Assembly (NCBI GenBank): GCA_002493305.1
Contig: DKYJ01000025.1
Location: 7,318 to 23,482 of the forward strand
Origin: Clostridiales bacterium UBA7103
Lineage (GTDB): Bacteria; Bacillota; Clostridia; Oscillospirales; Oscillospiraceae
Direction of reading: 5' to 3'
Length of the DNA stretch: 16,165 nt
Below the pieces are notes generated by a model, which was not told the DNA's origin, ran no database searches, and saw nothing but the letters and a program-made list of their open reading frames with translations. The stretch's first letter is position 1. Every line of letters begins with the position of its first letter. Both the position numbers and the translations under genes were made by a program. This document shows positions 5,667 to 13,248 of this stretch, one piece after another.

Positions 5667-7721
5667 TTACTCGTCGACCTCAGGAGCTATGCCGGTGGCC
5701 TCGCCGGTAGCGGAGATCTCGTAAACCAGCGCGTCACCCTCCGCGGCGGGAGCGTCGTCAAGCTCTTCCTCCTCAACGGCGGGGACGGGAGCAGGCTCGG
5801 ACAGGGCGCGGATGGAGAGGGAGATCTTGTGCTTGTCATCATCAACGGCAATGATCTTTGCCTCAACGACATCACCGACTGTCAGCACATCCTCGGGCTT
5901 GCCTATGCGGCGGTTCGCAATCTGGCTGATGTGGATAAGACCGTCAACACCGGGCAGAACCTCGGCAAAAGCGCCAAAGGGCATGAGCTTAACGATCTTG
6001 ACCTCGGCCACATCGCCGACCTGATACTTGGCGTTGAACATGGCCCAGGGATTGGCGTCGGGGTCTTTGTAGCCAAGAGAGATCTTGCGCTTTTCCTTGT
6101 CAAAACCGATGACATAGACATCTATCTCATCGCCGACAGAAACGACCTCGGACGGATTGTGGACGCGACCCCAGCTGAGCTCGGACACATGAACCATACC
6201 GTCAATGCCGCCGATATCGACAAAAGCGCCATAGCTGGTGAGGGACTTGACAACGCCGTGATACTTCTTGCCAACCTCGATCTCGTTCCAGATGGCCTCG
6301 GTGCGCTCGCGGCGCTCAGCCTGAGCAACGCGGCGGATAGAGCCGACAACACGCTTGCGAGCCTTGTTGACCTCGGTGATCTTCAGGCGGACGGTCTTCT
6401 TGACCAGCTCATTGAGGTCAGCCTCACGGGGAAGATCGGTCTGAGAAGCAGGGACGAACACACGCACGCCCTTCACGCTGACGACAACGCCGCCCTTATT
6501 GGTCTCGGTGACAACGCCCTCAAGAACAGTGCCGTCCTCAACGGCATTCTCGACATCGTTCCAAACCTTGGCAGCGTCAAGGCGCTTCTTGGAGAGCATC
6601 GCGGTGCCCTCGACATCGTTCACGCGGACAACAACAGCCTCTATCTCATCGCCTACCTTGACAGCGTCTTCGACTTTGATGCCGTCATCGGTAAACTCGG
6701 AAGTGGGAATGAAGCCGGAATACTTGGCGCCGAGGTCAACACTGATCTCAGTGCCGGTAATAGCAACGACAACGCCGGTTACCTTATCTCCATTATATAT
6801 AGTTTTGAGAGTCTCCTCCAGCATTTCATCGAAGGACAGCTCCTTCTCTACTGTGGATTCTTCAATTTTAATTTCGTCACTCATTTTGTTACTTACCTCC
6901 TTAATTATCCACGCCGGTGTAGACGCGCCCGCAGTGAGCCCGACAATATCAACCCCGCGGAGCCTGTCCATATCCAGTTCCCCTATCCTTTCAATAAATT
7001 GGACATTTGGGCAGTGAAGCTGGCAGATCTCTGCAAGGTGGCGGCTGTTCGCGCTGTGCCTGCCGCCAATGACGACCATCGCGCCGCATTGGGCGGAAAG
7101 GCTTTCGGCCTCCGCCTGCCGCGTAGATGTAGCAAGGCATATTGTATCAGATATTTCCGGGTTTGTACATCTTTTTTTTATTAAGTCGCAACATTCGTTA
7201 AAATTACTGTGGGTTTGGGTGGTTTGAGCCACTACGCTTATCTGTTTTTTCCAAAAATCGGGATTTTTTTCCAGCTCTTCGGCAAGCTCCTGCGTGTTCT
7301 CCACCACCAGATGCTCCCCGCACCAGCCGCAGATGGCCTCCACCTCCGGGTGCTTGCGCATACCCACTATGACGGTGCATCCGCCTGTTTCCGCCGTGGC
7401 CGAGACTATCTTATGTATCTCCTTCACCTTGGGGCAGGTGGCGTCGTGTATCTCCGCGCCTGCCTCTTCAAGGCGCTTGTAGGTCTCCATGTCAGCGCCG
7501 TGCGCACGGATAAGCACCGGCTCGCCGGGCTTTGCCTCTGAGGGCTCGTTTATAACGCGCATACCCCTGCGTTCAAGCTCGGATACCACGTCCTCGTTAT
7601 GTATGAGCATACCAAGGCAGGCGCAGCCGCCCTTTTCCTCAATGAGGCGCTCCGCCATTTCAACCGAGCGGCGCACGCCGAAGCAAAAGCCTGCGCTTTT
7701 TGCAAGTCTCAGTTCTTTCAT
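5667..7721 (-). CDS. ispH: Fusion: HMBPP reductase (IspH) + ribosomal protein S1
   Basis: A 684-residue fusion of two unrelated functions. Residues 1-282 are IspH/LytB, the [4Fe-4S] enzyme that reduces HMBPP to IPP and DMAPP in the MEP isoprenoid pathway. The cluster cysteines are Cys13 (GFCFGV), Cys96 (DATCPKV) and Cys195 (DTICLATSTRQAE). HPEVE, AQTTQT and SANSRHL are active-site motifs, and GLTAGASTP marks the end of the domain. Four S1 RNA-binding domains follow at about 310-378, 396-464, 483-551 and 567-637. The third and fourth carry the classic YGAFVDIG and FGAFAEV signatures. An acidic, alanine/proline-rich tail (641-684) ends the protein. Start 7721 has GGAGG 7 bases upstream and overlaps the cmk stop as ATGA. 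The fusion is known in Clostridia; the reason for it is unknown. An internal ribosome binding site lies at the domain junction. It is the last gene of the operon. Confidence 0.96.
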   Translation of the reverse strand: MKELRLAKSAGFCFGVRRSVEMAERLIEEKGGCACLGMLIHNEDVVSELERRGMRVINEPSEAKPGEPVLIRAHGADMETYKRLEEAGAEIHDATCPKVKEIHKIVSATAETGGCTVIVGMRKHPEVEAICGWCGEHLVVENTQELAEELEKNPDFWKKQISVVAQTTQTHSNFNECCDLIKKRCTNPEISDTICLATSTRQAEAESLSAQCGAMVVIGGRHSANSRHLAEICQLHCPNVQFIERIGELDMDRLRGVDIVGLTAGASTPAWIIKEVSNKMSDEIKIEESTVEKELSFDEMLEETLKTIYNGDKVTGVVVAITGTEISVDLGAKYSGFIPTSEFTDDGIKVEDAVKVGDEIEAVVVRVNDVEGTAMLSKKRLDAAKVWNDVENAVEDGTVLEGVVTETNKGGVVVSVKGVRVFVPASQTDLPREADLNELVKKTVRLKITEVNKARKRVVGSIRRVAQAERRERTEAIWNEIEVGKKYHGVVKSLTSYGAFVDIGGIDGMVHVSELSWGRVHNPSEVVSVGDEIDVYVIGFDKEKRKISLGYKDPDANPWAMFNAKYQVGDVAEVKIVKLMPFGAFAEVLPGVDGLIHISQIANRRIGKPEDVLTVGDVVEAKIIAVDDDKHKISLSIRALSEPAPVPAVEEEELDDAPAAEGDALVYEISATGEATGIAPEVDE
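6882..6902 (-). promoter_or_regulatory. Internal Shine-Dalgarno and ATG at the IspH/S1 boundary
   Basis: Inside ispH-S1, the minus strand carries a perfect AAGGAGGT (6902-6895), then 10 bases, then ATG (6884-6882) encoding Met280 followed by SDEIKIEE. Initiation here would give a 405-residue protein with all four S1 domains and no IspH, about the size of stand-alone Firmicute S1 proteins such as Bacillus YpfD. The codons of Lys-Glu-Val create the motif, so it could be chance, but its position exactly at the domain boundary is suggestive. Confidence 0.55.
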
Positions 7722-8419
7722 TTTGCTTCCTCCGGCAGGGAGATATTCAGTGCCCTGCATATGATGGCGCTCATTCGCCTGAAGCTCTCCTGAAAATCTA
7801 TATCGCTGGTGTCCAGCCTTACTGCGTCCTCCGCAGCTCTGAGTGGCGCGGCAGCCCGCCCCGAATCCTGCTTATCACGGTAGCGGATATCCTCCAGCAC
7901 CTTTTCAAAGCTCTCCTCGATACCCTTTTCCTTTAATTGGAGTACGCGTCTTTCGGCTCTGGCCTCGGCACTGGCGGTGAGGAAAATTTTCACCTCTGCG
8001 TCCGGCAGAACGACGGTTCCGATATCGCGCCCGTCCATGATGATGTCATGCTCCCGGGCCATCTTCCGCTGCATATCCAGCAAAAATGCCCGCACCGCCG
8101 GCAGCGCTGATACGTCGGAGGCCAGAAGTGATATCTCCGGCTTTCTGATAAGCGCCGAAACATCTTCCCCGTTGAGAAACATATGCTGCTCGCCGTGCTC
8201 ATCATAGCCCACACGAATATTGAGTTGCGGCAAAAGCTCCGTGACAGCGCTCTCGCTGCGGCGGTCTATCTCGGCGCGCTCCACGGCAAGCCCCACCGTG
8301 CGGTATATGGCTCCTGTATCGGCGTACACGAAACCCAGCGCGGCAGCGCAGCGCCTTGCAAGACTGCTCTTTCCCGCGCCTGATGGCCCGTCGATCGCTA
8401 CTGAATAATGTCCGTTCAT
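7718..8419 (-). CDS. cmk: Cytidylate kinase
   Basis: Phosphorylates CMP and dCMP with ATP in pyrimidine salvage and recycling. The protein has 233 residues, typical for the family. Residues 11-18 are the P-loop GPSGAGKS. YADTGAIYR follows (CMP-site motif). MDGRDIGTVVLPDAEVKIFL is the conserved GRDIG region, then RAERR in the lid. KQDSGRAAAPLRAAEDAVRL and DTS complete the CMP-binding signature. I prefer the ATG at 8419 to that at 8425, because GGAGG ends directly against the upstream ATG but stands 6 bases from the downstream one. The 8425 ATG would overlap the upstream flavoprotein stop as ATGA. The stop overlaps the ispH-S1 start. A cmk-ispH/S1 pairing is common in Clostridia, often with an acyltransferase gene between, which is absent here. 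Confidence 0.95.
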   Translation of the reverse strand: MNGHYSVAIDGPSGAGKSSLARRCAAALGFVYADTGAIYRTVGLAVERAEIDRRSESAVTELLPQLNIRVGYDEHGEQHMFLNGEDVSALIRKPEISLLASDVSALPAVRAFLLDMQRKMAREHDIIMDGRDIGTVVLPDAEVKIFLTASAEARAERRVLQLKEKGIEESFEKVLEDIRYRDKQDSGRAAAPLRAAEDAVRLDTSDIDFQESFRRMSAIICRALNISLPEEAK

Positions 8420-8421
8420 AT

Positions 8422-9675
8422 TCATCCTCCGTGCTTAGTATCTGCCTGTACCGCCATACCCGCCGCGCGTCCCGTTGACCAAGCTATCTGCAAATTAAAG
8501 CCGCCGGTGTAGCCGTCCAGATCCAGCACTTCCCCGGCAAAATACAGTCCTTTTACGAGCTTTGACTCCATGGTACGGGGGTTTATTTCCTTCGTATTAA
8601 CACCCCCGGCGGTGACTATGGCCTCGTCAATGGGCCGCGGCCCGGTAACGGAAACAGGAAAAGCTTTAAACAGCCGCACAAGCTCCCGCCTCTCCGCCCG
8701 GGTGATGCTGTTGACCTTTTTATCACCGTCAATGCCTGAAAGCTCGACCAGCACCGGTATCATCGTTCTGCCCGCAAGGTCTGACAGCGCGTTTTTGAAC
8801 TCCTTATTGGAGTATTTCTCAAAATCGCGCAGTATCCGCGCGTCCAGCTTCTCCTCATCAAGAGCGGGCTTGAGGTCGATACTCAGCCGGTATTTCGCGC
8901 CCGGAAAATTTCGCATATGTGAGCTTGCCGAGAGAACCAAAGGGCCGGAGACCCCAAAATGCGTAAACAGCAGCTCACCCAGCTCCCTGAAAATGAGCTT
9001 ATCGTCCTCGTAAGCGGACAGCGTCACATTTCTGAGCGAAAAGCCCTGCATCGCGGCGCAGTAAGCATCAGCGCTCTCCAAGGGCACAAGCGAGGGTCGG
9101 AGGCTGCTCACACTGTGCCCCATTTCCCGGGCAAAGCCGTACCCGTCCCCGGTGGAGCCGGTGAGCGGATACGAACAGCCACCGGTGCATACGGCGGCGG
9201 CGGAGCAGGGAATTCTCCCCTTCCCCGTCTCCACGGCGCATACAGCGCCGTCGCGCCGCTCGATGCTCTTGGCCCTGGTCTTGATAATATCCACACCCAG
9301 CGTCCGGCATCGGCGCGAGAGTGCGTCCGCGATGTCATTCGCGTTATCCGACTGCGGGAAAACCCTGCTGCCTCGCTCGGTCTTTAAGGGGACGCCCAAG
9401 CCCTCGAAAAATGCCATGGCGTCCTGCGGAGTGAAGCGGCTGACGGCGCTGTAAAGAAAGCGCCCGTCACCGGGGATATTCTCCATAAACTGTCTGATGT
9501 CGCAGTTGTTAGTCACATTGCAGCGACCCTTGCCGGTTATGCGCAGCTTGCGCCCCGGCTTGTCGTTAGGCTCAATAATAGCGGTTTTTATGCCGCGCTC
9601 CGCCGCAGTCACGGCGCACATAAGCCCCGCTGCTCCGCCGCCGATGACCACAAGCCCATATTCCGCGCCGCTCAT
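8422..9675 (-). CDS. HI0933-family NAD(P)/FAD-dependent oxidoreductase
   Basis: A 417-residue flavoprotein of the HI0933 (YhiN/BaiN-like, 'aminoacetone oxidase') family, predicted to be cytosolic. The N-terminal FAD Rossmann motif is VVIGGGAAGLMCA (9-21). PGRKLRITGKGRCNVTN is the family hallmark following it. The C-terminal GLYFAGEVLDLDGYTGGFNL is the second FAD-contacting segment. The physiological substrate is not known for most members; a bile-acid-converting role has been ascribed to some clostridial homologues, but nothing here supports that specifically. I chose the ATG at 9675, giving MSGAEYGLVVIGGG and an ATGA overlap with the upstream rluB stop; an upstream extension of 42 residues is inside rluB and has no family similarity. 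The gene lies between rluB and cmk, a frequent arrangement in Firmicutes. Confidence 0.93.
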   Translation of the reverse strand: MSGAEYGLVVIGGGAAGLMCAVTAAERGIKTAIIEPNDKPGRKLRITGKGRCNVTNNCDIRQFMENIPGDGRFLYSAVSRFTPQDAMAFFEGLGVPLKTERGSRVFPQSDNANDIADALSRRCRTLGVDIIKTRAKSIERRDGAVCAVETGKGRIPCSAAAVCTGGCSYPLTGSTGDGYGFAREMGHSVSSLRPSLVPLESADAYCAAMQGFSLRNVTLSAYEDDKLIFRELGELLFTHFGVSGPLVLSASSHMRNFPGAKYRLSIDLKPALDEEKLDARILRDFEKYSNKEFKNALSDLAGRTMIPVLVELSGIDGDKKVNSITRAERRELVRLFKAFPVSVTGPRPIDEAIVTAGGVNTKEINPRTMESKLVKGLYFAGEVLDLDGYTGGFNLQIAWSTGRAAGMAVQADTKHGG

Positions 9676-10379
9676 TTCATTACCTGCCTTATCTCGCTGT
9701 TTGTAAGCCTTCTCCATGTGCCGGATTTCAGCTCTCCAAGCGACAGCGGCCCTTCGCTTACACGGCGCAGCCTCGTGACCCTCAGGCCGCAGCTTTCGCA
9801 CATACGGCGTATCTGACGGTTTCGTCCCTCGCCGATGGTGATGAGCAGCACCGCCCTGTCCTCAAGGCATTCGCGCAGCTGTATATCCTTAGCCTGAACG
9901 GTGCAGCCGTCAAGCTCAATGGGCTTGTGCAGCTTCGCTATGGCGGGTCTTATATTCTCCCCTTTTACCCATGTCAAATAGGTCTTGGAAAACTCATGCG
10001 ATGGGTGCATGAGGCGGTTTGCAAAATCCCCATCGTTTGTGAGGATAAGCAGCCCCTCGGAATACATATCCAGCCGCCCCACAGGATATAAGCGAACACC
10101 CGCATCGCTCACAAGCTCAGTGACGCAGGGGCGGTTTTTCTCATCGCTCAGGGTCGTGACATAGCCGCGTGGCTTATTGAGCATTATGTACGTCTTATCG
10201 TCCGGGGAGGGCAGGGCTTTGCCGTTGACGACAATTATATCTCTCTCCCCGTCCGCTTTCATGCCAAGCTCGGCCCGCACGCCGTTTACTGTCACCTTTC
10301 CGGCAGCGATAAGCTCCTCCGCCGCCCGGCGGGACATGAGCCCCGAGGCGGATATTATCTTTTGTATTCTTTCCGTCAT
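9672..10379 (-). CDS. rluB: RsuA/RluB-family 23S rRNA pseudouridine synthase
   Basis: Predicted to isomerise a uridine in ribosomal RNA; the RluB group acts on helix 80-93 region positions of 23S rRNA near the peptidyl-transferase centre. The protein has 235 residues. Residues 1-50 form an S4 RNA-binding domain (RIQKIISASGLMSRRAAEEL, then GKVTVNG). The catalytic motif GRLDMYSEGLLILTNDG (101-117) contains the nucleophile Asp104. LNKPRGYVTT and GRNRQIRRMC are further family signatures. RluB versus RsuA is chosen from the operon context next to scpAB and the carboxypeptidase as in Bacillus; sequence alone separates these poorly. The start overlaps the carboxypeptidase stop as ATGA, with GGAG about 8-9 bases upstream, and its stop overlaps the flavoprotein start. 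Confidence 0.92.
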   Translation of the reverse strand: MTERIQKIISASGLMSRRAAEELIAAGKVTVNGVRAELGMKADGERDIIVVNGKALPSPDDKTYIMLNKPRGYVTTLSDEKNRPCVTELVSDAGVRLYPVGRLDMYSEGLLILTNDGDFANRLMHPSHEFSKTYLTWVKGENIRPAIAKLHKPIELDGCTVQAKDIQLRECLEDRAVLLITIGEGRNRQIRRMCESCGLRVTRLRRVSEGPLSLGELKSGTWRRLTNSEIRQVMK

Positions 10380-11461
10380 TTCAATGACTCCGTATAAGTT
10401 TCTTTGAACATTCTCTTTGCTGCGGGAATATCCTTTTCATATATCAGTCTGCACCGGCCTATCTCCTCGCCGTTGAGGTATGCGCCGAGGCTTCCGCCCT
10501 CTTCTCCGCCCTTAACAGGCGCAAACACGAACCACGGCAGCTCCGCCCTCAGTTCCACTTCGGCGGAGTTTGGGAGAAAGAGGCTCATATCCTCCGGAAT
10601 AAGCCTTGCGCTCTCGGCGCTGCCGGAGATGACCGGCACATCAAAGCTCACGCCCTGCGTCACAAGGCGCGCGGAGAAATTTGAAAACGCCCAGTCATAG
10701 AGCTTTACGTGGTCGTTCCAGTCGTCCGGCGCGGAAAGGGTGACGCAGATAAAGCGGCTCTGCCCCCGCTGACAGCAGCTGACCAGGCAGCGCCCAGCCG
10801 CCATGGTGTAGCCGGTTTTGCCGCCGATGCAGCCCTGACACAGGCTCAAAAGCCGGTTGTGGTTAATGAGCGTCTGCCCTCCCACCGTGCTGCTTGTCAT
10901 GGCGCAGATCTGAGCGAAATCCGGGTTATCCATGCAGTGGGCCATAAGCCGCGCCATGTCCCTCGCCGTGGAGTAATGCCCCTGGGCGTCAAGCCCGTGG
11001 GGATTTTCAAAATGAGTGTTCGTCATACCCAGGCTCCGGGCACGGCTGTTCATCATGGCGACAAATTTTGCCTCGCTCCCGGCTGTATGCACGGCAATGG
11101 CGGAGGCCGCGTCATTCCCCGAAACCAGCAGCAGCCCGCGGATAAGCTCTCCCATCGTATAAACATCGCCAGCGCAGAGGTACATGGACGAGCCCTCCAC
11201 GCCGCAGCATTGGGCGGGAATCTCTACCTTGTCCTCTAAATCGGCGTTTTCGAGAGCCACCAGCGCGGTCATTATCTTTGTTGTGCTGGCAATAAGCATA
11301 TGCTCATCGGCATTTTTCTCAAACACCGCTTCCCCGCCGCTGTTTATGACGATGGCGGCCTTTGCGCTGACGCCGGGTGCGCCGTCAGCATATGCCGTGG
11401 TCGGCAGAAGCAGCACGAAAGCCAGCAGAAATATAATAGATCTCCTAATAATAAGCACCAC
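10376..11461 (-). CDS. D-alanyl-D-alanine carboxypeptidase (S11 family, PBP5/DacF-like)
   Basis: Penicillin-binding protein predicted to remove the terminal D-alanine from peptidoglycan stem peptides outside the membrane. The 361 residues start with a signal peptide (two arginines, hydrophobic core, probable cleavage after AYA at 25). The active-site triad of motifs is complete: STTK (59-62, Ser59 nucleophile, Lys62), SGN (114-116) and KTG (215-217). A C-terminal PBP5-like beta domain follows from about 265. The best start is the GTG at 11461; a TGA lies two codons upstream in frame, so the only alternative is the next codon, also GTG. There is no good Shine-Dalgarno, and the start codon falls in a strong hairpin. 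Relatives DacF and DacB shape spore cortex, and the ytfJ neighbour fits that, but a vegetative role is equally possible. The stop overlaps rluB. Confidence 0.93.
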   Translation of the reverse strand: MVLIIRRSIIFLLAFVLLLPTTAYADGAPGVSAKAAIVINSGGEAVFEKNADEHMLIASTTKIMTALVALENADLEDKVEIPAQCCGVEGSSMYLCAGDVYTMGELIRGLLLVSGNDAASAIAVHTAGSEAKFVAMMNSRARSLGMTNTHFENPHGLDAQGHYSTARDMARLMAHCMDNPDFAQICAMTSSTVGGQTLINHNRLLSLCQGCIGGKTGYTMAAGRCLVSCCQRGQSRFICVTLSAPDDWNDHVKLYDWAFSNFSARLVTQGVSFDVPVISGSAESARLIPEDMSLFLPNSAEVELRAELPWFVFAPVKGGEEGGSLGAYLNGEEIGRCRLIYEKDIPAAKRMFKETYTESLK

Positions 11462-11490
11462 CCTTCAAGATTTGGGCAGTGCTTATTATT
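11447..11490 (-). promoter_or_regulatory. Hairpin over the carboxypeptidase start codon
   Basis: A perfect 12-base inverted repeat (11447-11458 with 11479-11490), extended inward by 3 more pairs after a 2-by-2 bulge, spans the 48-base ytfJ-carboxypeptidase gap and the first codons. In the mRNA the GTG start at 11461-11459 lies in the bulge and inner stem. AGGAG follows directly after the stem. There is no T-run, so a terminator is unlikely. It may damp or regulate translation, or protect the end of the ytfJ message. Confidence 0.5.
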
Positions 11491-11509
11491 TACGGTTTAC
11501 GCTGTAATA

Positions 11510-11896
11510 TTATTCTTTTTTACCCTGCTTGTCAATAAAAGCGTCAACTCTGTCCAGCACCTGAGGAACAAGGTCTATGATCCTGTCCACGGTGTTGTCG
11601 GCGGGAGGCGTAACGTTTATCATCCTCACGCAGCCGTCCTTGATGACAAGGAAGCCTATCGGCTCTATCTTTACACCGGTGGCGTTGCCGCCGCCGTAGG
11701 GTCTTGCCTCGCCCGCTTTTTTGCTCGTCAGCTCAATGCCGCCGCCGCCAAAGCCGACGCTGATCTTGGAGATGGGCACCAGAGTTATCCCGTCCGGGGT
11801 GAAGATGGGATCACCGACAACGGTGTCCACCTTGAGAATGTTCTTCACACTCTCCATTGTGTTCTGCATGAGTTCGCCGATAGGGTTGTTATCCAT
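11510..11896 (-). CDS. ytfJ: YtfJ/GerW-family sporulation-associated protein
   Basis: A 128-residue protein of the GerW/YtfJ family. In Bacillus the homologue is made in the developing spore and is needed for normal germination; family members also occur in Clostridia with no known sporulation. The sequence has an N-terminal amphipathic region (IGELMQNTMESVKNILKVDT), then the family core with TLVPISKISVGFGGGG (38-53), the glycine-rich YGGGNATG (67-74) and PIGFLVI (79-85). No signal peptide or enzyme motif is present. Start 11896 is chosen for the family-like N-terminus; a purine-rich AGGAAAGGA stretch lies 10-18 bases upstream. It follows the DUF2953 gene with a reading overlap only in an upstream extension that I reject; the gap to the DUF2953 stop is 40 bases. 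The pairing mirrors ytfI-ytfJ in Bacillus. Confidence 0.92.
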   Translation of the reverse strand: MDNNPIGELMQNTMESVKNILKVDTVVGDPIFTPDGITLVPISKISVGFGGGGIELTSKKAGEARPYGGGNATGVKIEPIGFLVIKDGCVRMINVTPPADNTVDRIIDLVPQVLDRVDAFIDKQGKKE

Positions 11897-11936
11897 TTTG
11901 AGCCATCCTTTCCTCTGCCTGTGTATTGTTATCTTT

Positions 11937-12617
11937 TTATATTGTTTCAAGCGGCGCTGCCTCGCCATTGCCGCCCTTATTCTGCCGTTTTTCCTTCACC
12001 AGGCGCAGCTTGTTCTTTATAAGTATACCCAATGCGCCGAAAAGTATAGTGTTCACCGCGCCGAAAATCTGCCCGATGCGTATGGTCATCGCTATGCCAA
12101 AATCAATGTTCATTTTATCCGCCGTAAAGTCCACCGCGGTCATGACCTCACAGTCATCGACCTGAAAGCGCTTGGCACATATGGGGCCAAGGCTCGAAAG
12201 GGCGGCGTTAACATAGTTATATGTCACAGCGGTCTTGTAGGGGTCATCGCCGGCTGCGGTAAAGCGCAGGAGGAACCTGTCCACCTTGAACTTCCGGCCG
12301 AGCTTTCCGAAGCCCCTGAGCACTTTTTTCAGCAGCGCAAGCAGCTCGTCCGGTGTGAAATCGAAACTGAGCTTCTTTTTTGGCTTGGCCTCCCCCTCGG
12401 CAGGCGGCTCCTTTTTCTTTCGTTCCTTCCGGGGGTGCTTGGGCGGCTTGGTGCCGTCCTCCGGGGGCTTTGGAAAGAGCCTGACGATGGGCATACCGCA
12501 GGCCACGGCCGAGACGGAGAACACTCCGCCTTCATAGCCCACATCAGCCCCTACGGGAATCAGCATTATCAGCGTTATCAACAGCGCTATAACGCCTAAT
12601 ATAATGAGTGCTACCAA
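11937..12617 (-). CDS. DUF2953-domain membrane protein (YtfI-like)
   Basis: A 226-residue protein of unknown molecular function. Residues 3-21 form one strongly hydrophobic N-terminal membrane segment (ALIILGVIALLITLIMLIP). A highly charged lysine/proline/glutamate linker occupies about 49-82. The DUF2953 core lies at about 100-210 (YNYVNAALSSLGPICAKRF and a C-terminal IRIGQIFGAVNTILF segment). In Bacillus the equivalent gene ytfI sits directly before ytfJ, as here, which supports a shared role in spore formation or envelope assembly, but no activity is known. The start is a TTG at 12617, 5 bases after the scpB stop, with GAGGAG 8 bases upstream. An ATG overlapping the scpB stop is followed at once by TAA and cannot serve. 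Confidence 0.85.
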   Translation of the reverse strand: MVALIILGVIALLITLIMLIPVGADVGYEGGVFSVSAVACGMPIVRLFPKPPEDGTKPPKHPRKERKKKEPPAEGEAKPKKKLSFDFTPDELLALLKKVLRGFGKLGRKFKVDRFLLRFTAAGDDPYKTAVTYNYVNAALSSLGPICAKRFQVDDCEVMTAVDFTADKMNIDFGIAMTIRIGQIFGAVNTILFGALGILIKNKLRLVKEKRQNKGGNGEAAPLETI

Positions 12618-12622
12618 TTACA

Positions 12623-13240
12623 TCACTCCTCTGCTTGCACGGTCACGACTTCTTCAAGGCTGATCTGCCCGTCCTCCCCGGCATTTTGCAGTTTATTTAT
12701 CTCATCGCGCAGCCTCTGCACGCCCTCGCTGCTGCCGATATCCGGCAGGGGCGGGAGCTGAGAAAGCTCGCTTACACCCATGGTGCGCAGAAAAGCGTCC
12801 GTCGTTCTGAAAAGCGTAGGTCTGCCCGGAACGTCGAGCTTCCCGCAGGGCTCTATCAGCCCCTTATCCGCAAGGGAGCCCATAGAATATGAACTGTCCA
12901 CACCGCGCAGCTGCTCCACATACGCCCTTGTGACAGGCTGAAAATAGGCAACTATCGCCAGAGTTTCAAGCGCCGACTGGGACAGCATGGGCGGGCGGCG
13001 CTGTTCCATGGTCTTTGCGATAAAGGGCGCGTACTCCGGGGCGGAGCACATCTGCAGCTTATCGCCCAAACGCAGGATACGCATACCGCGCTGCTCTCTC
13101 TCATATTTTTCCGCAAGCTCAGCGGCTATTCGGCCAAGCTCAGCCTCGTCAGTATCCAGAATAAGCGACAGCCGAGCCAGAGGCACGCTCTCCCCGGCTG
13201 CAAAAAGTATAGCCTCAATGGCTGAAGAAATATCCGTCAT
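12623..13240 (-). CDS. scpB: Segregation and condensation protein B
   Basis: ScpB dimerises through winged-helix domains and with ScpA joins SMC to make the bacterial condensin that compacts and separates newly replicated chromosomes. The 205-residue length is normal. Recognisable parts are the N-terminal AIEAILFAAGESVPLARL (8-25), MLSQSALETLAIVAYFQPVT (about 85-104) and the second winged helix with LADKGLIEPCGKLDVPGRP and LFRTTDAFL, which are strongly conserved. The ATG at 13240 is chosen over the adjoining TTG because AGGAG lies 5 bases upstream. That ribosome binding site overlaps the scpA stop codon (TAGGAG), so translation is probably coupled to scpA, fitting fixed subunit ratios. smc itself is not in the window. 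Confidence 0.96.
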   Translation of the reverse strand: MTDISSAIEAILFAAGESVPLARLSLILDTDEAELGRIAAELAEKYEREQRGMRILRLGDKLQMCSAPEYAPFIAKTMEQRRPPMLSQSALETLAIVAYFQPVTRAYVEQLRGVDSSYSMGSLADKGLIEPCGKLDVPGRPTLFRTTDAFLRTMGVSELSQLPPLPDIGSSEGVQRLRDEINKLQNAGEDGQISLEEVVTVQAEE

Positions 13241-13248
13241 CAATGCTC

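Noticed and set aside
5829..7184. 451-codon open frame on the plus strand opposite ispH-S1
   Set aside because: It lies wholly antisense to a clearly conserved coding region, shows no family similarity or ribosome binding site, and its length is explained by the codon bias of the S1 gene.
9676..9801. 42-residue N-terminal extension of the HI0933 flavoprotein
   Set aside because: It lies inside rluB, lacks similarity, and the ATG at 9675 precedes the FAD motif by the usual few residues.
11721..12599. 292-codon open frame on the plus strand across ytfJ and the DUF2953 gene
   Set aside because: It is antisense to two recognisable conserved proteins, and its low-complexity, arginine/leucine-rich translation has no motif.
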